A stretch of 64,000 nt of DNA from contig NZ_LQIS01000053.1 of the NCBI RefSeq assembly GCF_001499905.1, positions 1 to 64,000 on the forward strand, given 5' to 3'. This stretch comes from Mycobacterium sp. GA-1285. GTDB taxonomy: Bacteria; Actinomycetota; Actinomycetes; Mycobacteriales; Mycobacteriaceae. The position numbers and the translations under genes were made by a program. The notes below the pieces were generated by a model, which was not told the origin of the DNA, did not search any database, and worked only from the letters and a program-made list of their open reading frames with translations. This document shows positions 57,972 through 64,000 of the stretch, in pieces (the first letter of the stretch is position 1; each line of letters opens with the position of its first letter).

Positions 57972-59375
57972 GTGAGCAGGGTGACGCCCGCGGTGGTGAT
58001 CGCCGCACCCGCCTCAGGTAGCGGAAAGACCACCGTCGCAACGGGTTTGATGGGAGCCCTGCGGCGGGCCGGGCGTGCCGTCGCGCCGTTCAAGGTCGGC
58101 CCCGACTACATCGACCCCGGCTATCACGCGCTGGCCTCTCGTCGGCCCGGCCGAAACCTCGACCCGGTCCTGACGGGGGAGCACCTGAACGGCCCGCTGT
58201 ACCGGAACGGCAGCGCCGGTGCCGACATCGCGGTCATCGAAGGCGTGATGGGCTTGTTCGACGGGCGGATCACCGAGGAGTCGCGCAGCAATGCGTTCGG
58301 ATCCACGGCACATGTCGCCGCTCTGCTCGGCGCACCGATCGTGATGGTCGTCGACGCCCGCGGACAGAGTCACAGCATCGCCGCACTGCTGCATGGCTTT
58401 TCGACATTCGACTCGTCGGCTCGGGTGGCCGGGGTGATTCTCAACCGTGTCGGATCGCTGCGCCACGAGGAGGTGTTGCGCCAAGCCTGCGAACACGCCG
58501 GTGTCCCGGTTTTCGGCGCGATTCCGCGAAGCGACGAATTATCCGTTCCCTCAAGACATCTGGGTTTGGTCACCGCGGTGGAACACGGGGTGAAGGCGCG
58601 GCAGGCGGTAGAGGCGATGACCGCGCTCGTCGGCCGGCACGTCGATCTCGTCGGAGTCGCCGCGCTGGCCGACAGCCGGGTCGTTGGCGACGCCTGGGAC
58701 GCCGAGGAGGTGACGCCCATCGGCGGAAACGCCACGGTGGCGCTGGCGTCGGGCAGGGCCTTCAGCTTCGGTTACGCCGAACATCGCGAAGTGCTCACTG
58801 CGGCGGGCGCCGAGGTGGTCGAGTTCGACCCGCTGACCGATCCGTTGCCACCAGACGCCGACGCCCTCGTCGTACCCGGTGGTTTCCCGGAGGAGTTCGT
58901 CGCCGAACTCTCGGCCAATGAGGTCGCGCGCACGCAGATCAGACAACTGGCGGCGTCCGGCGCACCCGTGCACGCCGAGTGCGCGGGGTTGACCTACCTC
59001 GTCGACGACCTCGACGGTCACCCGATGTGTGGGGTGATCTCCGGCTCGGCGACCTTCACCGACCGCCTCACACTCGGCTACCGCGAAGCCGTCGCGGTGG
59101 CCGACTCGCCGTTGCACTCGATCGGTGACCGAACGATGGGACACGAATTCCACCGCACCGCAGTCACTTTCACAGCTGACTACCCGCCCGCATGGATCTT
59201 CTTCGGCCGCGACATCGGTCGCAGAAGGGACGGTGTCGTGGACGGCGCCGTGCATGCCGGCTACCTGCACATCCACCCTGCCGCGCACCCCCGGGCGATC
59301 AGTCGCTTCGTGGCGGTGGCGGCAGCCTCTAAGCTCGCGCCGATGAGCTCGCGAGAAGAGGGTCCGGATCGGTGA
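57972..59375 (+). CDS. cobB: Cobyrinic acid a,c-diamide synthase
   Basis: This 467-residue enzyme amidates cobyrinate or hydrogenobyrinate at positions a and c with glutamine. The N-terminal ATP part has APASGSGKTTVATGLMGALR and KVGPDYIDPGYH. The C-terminal glutaminase-like part has VPGGFPEEF, VHAECAGLTYLV with the catalytic Cys, and MGHEFHRT. It starts with GTG at 57972 and overlaps the cysG start by four bases. It is Rv2848c by position. Confidence 0.94.
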   Translation: MSRVTPAVVIAAPASGSGKTTVATGLMGALRRAGRAVAPFKVGPDYIDPGYHALASRRPGRNLDPVLTGEHLNGPLYRNGSAGADIAVIEGVMGLFDGRITEESRSNAFGSTAHVAALLGAPIVMVVDARGQSHSIAALLHGFSTFDSSARVAGVILNRVGSLRHEEVLRQACEHAGVPVFGAIPRSDELSVPSRHLGLVTAVEHGVKARQAVEAMTALVGRHVDLVGVAALADSRVVGDAWDAEEVTPIGGNATVALASGRAFSFGYAEHREVLTAAGAEVVEFDPLTDPLPPDADALVVPGGFPEEFVAELSANEVARTQIRQLAASGAPVHAECAGLTYLVDDLDGHPMCGVISGSATFTDRLTLGYREAVAVADSPLHSIGDRTMGHEFHRTAVTFTADYPPAWIFFGRDIGRRRDGVVDGAVHAGYLHIHPAAHPRAISRFVAVAAASKLAPMSSREEGPDR

Positions 59376-60577
59376 CCGAGAACGCCTACCTCGTCGGTTT
59401 GCGCCTGACCGGCAGGAAGGTTGTCGTCGTCGGCGGCGGAAGTGTGGCGCAGCGCCGATTGCCGCTCCTGGTTGGCAACGGCGCGGACGTGGTCGTGATC
59501 GCCCGTGAGGCCACCCCGGCGGTCGAGGCGATGGGCGGAATCACGCTGCTGTTGCGCGAGTTTGAACCCGGCGACCTCGAGGGTGCCTGGTACGCGATCG
59601 CGGCCACCGACGCCCCGGCCGTCAACGCCGCCGTCGTCGCCGAAGCCGAGCATCGCCATATCTTCTGCGTCCGTGCGGACGTCGCCGTCGAGGGCACCGC
59701 GGTGACGCCCGCATCCTTCGAGTACGAAGGGCTGTCGGTCGGTGTGCTGGCAGGCGGTGAGCACCGGCGGTCGGCGGCCATCCGCTCGGCGATCCACGAG
59801 GCCATGCAGCGGGGACTGATCGCGCCGGACGTGTCGGCGACCACCGACGTCGTGCGCGGCGGCGTGGCGCTCGTCGGCGGGGGGCCAGGCGATCCCGAGC
59901 TGATCACCGTTCGCGGGCGCCGGTTGCTGGCGCACGCGGACGTCGTCGTCGCCGATCGGCTCGCGCCGCAGGAACTGTTGGCCGAGATGCCGCCCCATGT
60001 CGAGGTCATCGACGCGTCGAAGATCCCGTACGGCCGGGCCATGGCTCAGGACGCGATCAACGGCCTGCTGATCGATCGCGCGAAGGCGGGCAAGTTCGTC
60101 GTGCGGCTCAAGGGCGGCGACCCGTTCGTGTTCGCACGCGGATACGAAGAGGTGCTGGCGTGCGCCGAAGCCGGCGTCCCTGTCACCGTTGTACCGGGCG
60201 TGACCAGCGCCATAGGTGTTCCCGCGCTCGCGGGCGTTCCCGTCACCCACCGGCACGTCACCCATGAGTTCGTGGTGGTCAGCGGGCATGTTGCGCCGGG
60301 CCACCCCGAATCGTTAGTGAATTGGAATGCCTTGGCCGCGCTCTCCGGCACCATCGTGTTGCTGATGGCGGTCGAACGCATCGAACTCTTCGCCAAGGTT
60401 CTGCTGGAAGGCGGACGACCTGCGGATACGCCAGTCCTGGTGGTTCAGCACGGCACGACCGCCGCCCAGCGGACTTTGCGTGCGACGCTCGCCGATGCGG
60501 CAGAACGCATCCGTGAAGACGGAATTCGGCCGCCTGCGATCATCGTTATCGGGCCCGTGGCCGCCTTCGGCGGTTAA
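59372..60577 (+). CDS. cysG: Siroheme synthase/uroporphyrinogen-III C-methyltransferase
   Basis: This 401-residue protein has an N-terminal precorrin-2 dehydrogenase domain with the NAD motif VVVVGGGSVAQRR (residues 17-29). A C-terminal SUMT domain follows, with VALVGGGPGDPELIT, PYGRAM and VRLKGGDPFVFARG. It makes precorrin-2 and siroheme, feeding both B12 and sulfite/nitrite reductases. It starts with GTG overlapping cobB. It ends 32 bp before efpA and matches Rv2847c. Confidence 0.94.
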   Translation: MTENAYLVGLRLTGRKVVVVGGGSVAQRRLPLLVGNGADVVVIAREATPAVEAMGGITLLLREFEPGDLEGAWYAIAATDAPAVNAAVVAEAEHRHIFCVRADVAVEGTAVTPASFEYEGLSVGVLAGGEHRRSAAIRSAIHEAMQRGLIAPDVSATTDVVRGGVALVGGGPGDPELITVRGRRLLAHADVVVADRLAPQELLAEMPPHVEVIDASKIPYGRAMAQDAINGLLIDRAKAGKFVVRLKGGDPFVFARGYEEVLACAEAGVPVTVVPGVTSAIGVPALAGVPVTHRHVTHEFVVVSGHVAPGHPESLVNWNALAALSGTIVLLMAVERIELFAKVLLEGGRPADTPVLVVQHGTTAAQRTLRATLADAAERIREDGIRPPAIIVIGPVAAFGG

Positions 60578-60596
60578 AGGATTCTTAAGATTACTG

Positions 60597-60602
60597 TAAG
60601 GT
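60597..60602 (+). promoter_or_regulatory. -10 box, probable leaderless promoter of efpA
   Basis: TAAGGT is followed by seven bases and the ATG at 60610. The 32-bp gap is AT-rich and also holds a short dyad TTACTGTAA (60591-60599), which could be an operator half. Confidence 0.45.
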
Positions 60603-60609
60603 AACCCGT

Positions 60610-62202
60610 ATGACGGCTCTCAATGACGCCGAGCGTGCTGCTATGCGCCGTGACGCCGCGAGTGGGGCGAATCGAGCTTTCCCACCCCTTTCCCAGAAGA
60701 TCTCTATTCGGTCTGCGCTGGAACAAAGCGGCAGGTCCTCGACGTGGCTGCCGTCGCCGAGGTTCATCGCCGCGGTCATCGCGATCGGCGGTATGCAGCT
60801 TCTCGCGACCATGGACAGCACGATCGCGATCGTCGCGCTTCCTAAGATCCAGGACGAGCTGAGCCTGTCCGACGCCGGCCGCAGCTGGGTGATCACCGCC
60901 TATGTGCTGACGTTCGGCGGGTTGATGCTGCTCGGCGGGCGTCTCGGCGACACGATCGGCCGTAAGCGCACCTTCATCGTCGGCGTGGCACTGTTCACCA
61001 TCGCCTCGGTCCTGTGCGGTCTCGCGTGGAACGAGGCCACGCTGGTCATCGCCCGGCTGCTGCAGGGCGTCGGCGCGGCCATCGCCTCACCCACCGCACT
61101 GGCGCTGATCGCGACGACGTTCCCGAAGGGGCCGGCCCGCAACGCGGCGACCGCGATCTTCGCGGCGATGACGGGCATCGGCTCGGTGATGGGTCTGATC
61201 GTCGGCGGAGCGTTGACCGAGGTGTCGTGGCGCTGGGCGTTTCTGATCAACGTTCCGATCGGGCTGGTGATGATCCACCTGGCCCGCAAGACGCTGCGTG
61301 AGACGAACCGCGAGCGGCTCAAGCTGGACGCGGCGGGTGCGATCCTGGCCACGCTCGGCTGTACCGCGGCGGTGTTCGGGTTCTCGATGGGACCCGAACA
61401 GGGCTGGTTGTCGCCGATCACGCTGGGTTCCGGGCTGGCCGCCTGCGCTGCGCTGCTCGCCTTCCTCTACGTCGAGCGCACCGCCGCCAACCCCGTCATG
61501 CCGTTCGACCTTTTCAAAGACCGCAACCGGGTGGCGACCTTCGCCGCGGTGTTCCTGGCCGGCGGCGTGATGTTCACACTGACCGTGCTGATCGGGCTGT
61601 ACGTCCAGGACATCATGGGTTACAGCCCGCTGCGGGCAGGCATCGGATTCATTCCGTTCGTGATCGCGCTCGGTATCGGGCTGGGGCTCTCGTCGCAGCT
61701 GGTGCAGATGTTCCCGCCGCGGGTGCTGGTCATCGCGGGCGGCGTGTTGGTGCTGGGTGCGATGCTCTACGGCTCCACGCTCGACGCGAACATCCCGTAC
61801 TTCCCGAACCTGGTGTTGCCCATCACCATTGGTGGCCTGGGCATCGGGATGATCGTGGTGCCGCTGATGTTGTCGGCGATCGCCGGCGTGGGCTTCGACC
61901 AGATCGGTCCGGTGTCGGCGATCGCGCTGATGCTGCAGAACCTCGGCGGTCCCGTTGTGCTGGCGGTCATCCAGGCCGTGATCACGTCGCGCACGCTGTA
62001 TCTGGGTGGCACGACGGGCCCGGTCAGCGACATGAACGCAGCGCAGCTGCACGCCCTCGACCAGGGTTACACGTACGGGCTGCTGTGGGTGGCCGCGGTC
62101 GCGGTGATGGTGGGATGCGCGTCGCTGCTCATTGGCTACTCGGCGTCGCAGGTCGCGCATGCGCAGGAGGTCAAGGACGCGATCGACTCCGGAGAGCTTT
62201 AG
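60610..62202 (+). CDS. efpA: MFS drug/lipid efflux protein EfpA
   Basis: This 530-residue DHA2-type major facilitator has about 14 membrane helices. The first has MQLLATMDSTIAIVALPKIQ, the loop motif A is LGGRLGDTIGRKR, motif C-like segments occupy helix 5, and an YLGGTTGPVSDM loop lies near the end. It has an N-terminal cytosolic stretch of about 55 residues. It fits Rv2846c (efpA), an essential transporter studied as a drug-efflux and lipid transporter. It is followed by a close paralogue. The gene lies at the end of the cob/cys operon but has its own AT-rich start region. Confidence 0.94.
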   Translation: MTALNDAERAAMRRDAASGANRAFPPLSQKISIRSALEQSGRSSTWLPSPRFIAAVIAIGGMQLLATMDSTIAIVALPKIQDELSLSDAGRSWVITAYVLTFGGLMLLGGRLGDTIGRKRTFIVGVALFTIASVLCGLAWNEATLVIARLLQGVGAAIASPTALALIATTFPKGPARNAATAIFAAMTGIGSVMGLIVGGALTEVSWRWAFLINVPIGLVMIHLARKTLRETNRERLKLDAAGAILATLGCTAAVFGFSMGPEQGWLSPITLGSGLAACAALLAFLYVERTAANPVMPFDLFKDRNRVATFAAVFLAGGVMFTLTVLIGLYVQDIMGYSPLRAGIGFIPFVIALGIGLGLSSQLVQMFPPRVLVIAGGVLVLGAMLYGSTLDANIPYFPNLVLPITIGGLGIGMIVVPLMLSAIAGVGFDQIGPVSAIALMLQNLGGPVVLAVIQAVITSRTLYLGGTTGPVSDMNAAQLHALDQGYTYGLLWVAAVAVMVGCASLLIGYSASQVAHAQEVKDAIDSGEL

Positions 62203-62237
62203 CTCGACATCTGACCGGGGAGAGCTTTAGCTCGACA
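62191..62237 (+). repeat. 19-bp direct repeat at the efpA end
   Basis: GGAGAGCTTTAGCTCGACA occurs at 62191-62209 and 62219-62237. The first copy covers the last codons and stop of efpA. The second is in the gap before the paralogue and looks like a local duplication. Confidence 0.8.
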
Positions 62238-62253
62238 CCGAAACCGCACTCGG

Positions 62254-62259
62254 TAGGGT
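62254..62259 (+). promoter_or_regulatory. Possible -10 box of the efpA paralogue
   Basis: TAGGGT is followed by eight bases and the ATG at 62268. The resulting leader would be only one or two bases long. Confidence 0.35.
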
Positions 62260-62267
62260 GGCTGTCC

Positions 62268-63785
62268 ATGTCTGCCGTCGGTGGGTCCTCCGAGTCGACG
62301 GATCGTTCCGTGCCTCCCGCGGCGCTACCGCTCGCGAAGTCGGTTCTGGGGCCGGCGATCATCGCGATCACCGGCATGCAGCTCATGTCGACGCTCGACG
62401 GCACAATCGTCATCGTCGCGCTGCCCCGGATGCAGGCGGACCTCGGACTCACCGACGCGAGCAAGAGCTGGGTGATCACCGCCTATGTCCTGGCGTTCGG
62501 CGGACTGCTGCTGCTCGGTGGCCGCGTCGGCGACGCGATCGGTCACAAGCGCGCGTTCCTCTCCGGCGTCGGGGTGTTCACCATCGCGTCCCTGGTATGC
62601 GGGTTGGCCACCGATCCCGTCACGCTGATCGTCGCCCGCGCCGTGCAGGGCACGGGCGCGGCGGTGGCCGCACCAACCGGGCTCGCGCTGATCGCGACGA
62701 CGTATGCGGTCGGCCAGGCGCGTAACCGGGCGTTGGCGATATCGGCGGCCATGCAGGGCATCGGCTCTGTACTCGGCCTGGTACTCGGTGGCGCTTTGAC
62801 GGTGATCTCCTGGCGGCTGGCGTTTCTGATCAACGTGCCGATCGGCATCGCGATCATCACGATCGCGGTCTTCCACCTCGCCGAGACACACCACGAGCGG
62901 CTGAAACTCGACGTCGCCGGAGCGCTGTTGGCGACGCTGGGCTGCTCGGCGGCAGTGCTCGTCTTCACCCAGGGCCCGCCGCGCGGCTGGACCGACCCGC
63001 TGGTCTTCGGCGCCGCGATAGCAGCGGCGCTCTTCTTCATCGGCTTTCTGCTCGTCGAACGCACCGCCCAGCACCCGATCGTGCCGTTCTCGGTGTTCGA
63101 CAATCGCAACCGGGTCATGACCTTCATCGCGCTGTTCCTCGCCGGCGGCGTGCTGCTCACGCTGACCGTGATGATCGGGCTGCTGGTGCAGGACGTCCTG
63201 GGCTATTCGGCGCTCGAGGCGGGCATCGGCTTCATCCCGTTCGCGCTCGCCTTCGGGGTGGGCACCGCGGTGGCCGCCCGGCTCGCCCCGCGTGTCGCGC
63301 CGCGCTGGCTGATTCTCGGCGGCGGCCTGTTCGTCCTCGGCGCGATGCTGTACGGGTCGACGCTGGACCGCAGCATCCCGTACTTTCCGGACCTGTTCGC
63401 GCCGATTGTCGTCGGCGGCTTCGGGATCGGGGCCATCGCGGTGATCCTGCCGCTGTGCGCGATCGCCGGGGTGGGTCCCGGTGAGATCGGCCCGGTGTCG
63501 TCGATCACGCTGATGGTGCAGAACCTCGGCGGCCCGTTGGTGCTCGTCGTGATCCAGGCGGTGCAGACCTCGCGCACGCTGTACCTGGGCGGCACCACCG
63601 GACCGGTCAAGGACATGTCGCCGGCCGAGCTCGACGCGCTGGGCTACGGCTATACGTACTCGCTGCTGTGGGTGGCAGGCGTCGCGGTTTTGGTCGGCGT
63701 CGCCGCCTTCTTCATCGGCTTCTCGTCGCGTCAGATCGCCTCCGCACAGCACACGAAGGAAGCCGTGGAGGCCGGCGAGCTGTAG
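62268..63785 (+). CDS. EfpA paralogue (MFS transporter)
   Basis: This 505-residue DHA2-type facilitator is closely similar along its whole length to EfpA. It shares AIIAITGMQLMSTLDGTIVI versus the EfpA version, LLLGGRVGDAIGHKRAF, the YLGGTTGPVKDM loop and the C-terminal EAGEL end. It lacks most of the N-terminal cytosolic stretch. Such tandem EfpA pairs arise by duplication. The substrate may differ from that of EfpA. It is transcribed toward proS. Confidence 0.92.
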   Translation: MSAVGGSSESTDRSVPPAALPLAKSVLGPAIIAITGMQLMSTLDGTIVIVALPRMQADLGLTDASKSWVITAYVLAFGGLLLLGGRVGDAIGHKRAFLSGVGVFTIASLVCGLATDPVTLIVARAVQGTGAAVAAPTGLALIATTYAVGQARNRALAISAAMQGIGSVLGLVLGGALTVISWRLAFLINVPIGIAIITIAVFHLAETHHERLKLDVAGALLATLGCSAAVLVFTQGPPRGWTDPLVFGAAIAAALFFIGFLLVERTAQHPIVPFSVFDNRNRVMTFIALFLAGGVLLTLTVMIGLLVQDVLGYSALEAGIGFIPFALAFGVGTAVAARLAPRVAPRWLILGGGLFVLGAMLYGSTLDRSIPYFPDLFAPIVVGGFGIGAIAVILPLCAIAGVGPGEIGPVSSITLMVQNLGGPLVLVVIQAVQTSRTLYLGGTTGPVKDMSPAELDALGYGYTYSLLWVAGVAVLVGVAAFFIGFSSRQIASAQHTKEAVEAGEL

Positions 63786-63798
63786 CCCGGACGGTCAG

Positions 63799-63804
63799 TA
63801 AGGT
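63799..63804 (+). promoter_or_regulatory. Possible -10 box of proS
   Basis: TAAGGT is followed by eight bases and the GTG at 63813, implying a leader of at most two bases. Confidence 0.35.
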
Positions 63805-63812
63805 TGTCGGCT

Positions 63813-64000
63813 GTGATCACCCGCATGTCGGAACTGTTCTTGCGCACCCTGCGCGACGACCCGGCCGACGCCGAAGTGCCCAGCCACAAACTGCTGATCC
63901 GCGCCGGCTATATCCGGCCGGTCGGACCCGGCCTGTACAGCTGGCTGCCGCTGGGGCTGCGGGTGCTGCGCAACATCGAGAACGTCGTCCGCGCCGAGAT
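63813..64000 (+). CDS. proS: Prolyl-tRNA synthetase, N-terminal fragment
   Basis: The frame opens with GTG at 63813 and reads MITRMSELFLRTLRDDPADA, then SHKLLIRAGYIRPVGPGLYSWLPL in two parts, to the window edge. This is the typical N-terminus of bacterial (prokaryote-type) ProRS, which charges tRNA-Pro. Only about 62 residues are present. Gene order with efpA matches Rv2845c. Confidence 0.93.
   Translation, partial: MITRMSELFLRTLRDDPADAEVPSHKLLIRAGYIRPVGPGLYSWLPLGLRVLRNIENVVRAE

Noticed and set aside
60578..60609. IdeR (iron) box ahead of efpA
   Set aside because: The AT-rich stretch TTAAGATTACTGTAAGGTAA does not match the 19-bp iron-box consensus well enough.

Overview
The window is high-GC actinobacterial DNA and reads as a Mycobacterium/Mycolicibacterium chromosome. 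From memory of the M. tuberculosis map (not computed here), the right two thirds follow the order Rv2870c-Rv2845c: dxr, rip1, ispG, a GNAT gene, a penicillin-binding lipoprotein, mapB, glnA4, a glutamine amidotransferase, aldC, an SDR, mtr, a hydrolase, mqo, GNAT, a chelatase, cobO, cobB, cysG, efpA, proS. Other mycobacterial markers are MPT83/MPT70-type fasciclin proteins, mycothione reductase, a mycofactocin-type SDR, a WS/DGAT and three F420-type luciferase-like oxidoreductases. Many starts follow the leaderless pattern TANNNT-N6..8-RTG. No rRNA, tRNA or CRISPR array was recognised, and no gene-free stretch exceeds 300 bp.

Region 1 (1-21.5 kb) is accessory. It begins with the end of an IS5-like element and a lipoprotein protease. 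A tightly coupled catabolic operon follows at 2.67-9.5 kb: cytochrome P450, MDR dehydrogenase, HpcH/HpaI aldolase, SDR, Baeyer-Villiger-type flavin monooxygenase and esterase. Next come an SRPBCC protein, an acyl-CoA dehydrogenase, F420-type oxidoreductases, a WS/DGAT, a mycofactocin-type SDR, a photolyase and a tandem fasciclin pair. A 27-bp element, TTTACA-N13-GTGTCACG, recurs at three intergenic sites here.

Region 2 (21.6-30.4 kb) is core: dxr, rip1 and ispG (MEP isoprenoid pathway plus intramembrane protease), two acetyltransferase-like genes, a penicillin-binding lipoprotein, a DUF1707 protein and methionine aminopeptidase.

Region 3 (30.5-43.7 kb) holds cobQ, a DUF5642-like lipoprotein, a hydrolase-like protein and a two-gene module for the osmolyte N-acetylglutaminylglutamine amide. 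It then has an ethanolamine-type permease divergent from glnA4, a PuuD-like amidotransferase, ALDH, SDR and a GntR regulator. This set suggests gamma-glutamylation-based ethanolamine or polyamine use.

Region 4 (43.8-50.8 kb) holds an ArsR regulator, a methyltransferase, a large SARP/NB-ARC/TPR regulator and a cbiMNQO cobalt ECF transporter. The transporter stands where M. tuberculosis is recalled to carry nicT.

Region 5 (50.8-64 kb) is core: mtr, a lysophospholipase-like hydrolase, mqo, a GNAT, a chelatase subunit with cobO-cobB-cysG (cobalamin and siroheme), efpA with a tandem paralogue, and the start of proS. With cobQ and the cobalt importer, the window carries several parts of a B12 route. 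A palindromic repeat of about 62 bp occurs in three intergenic places (9.5, 43.7 and 57.9 kb).
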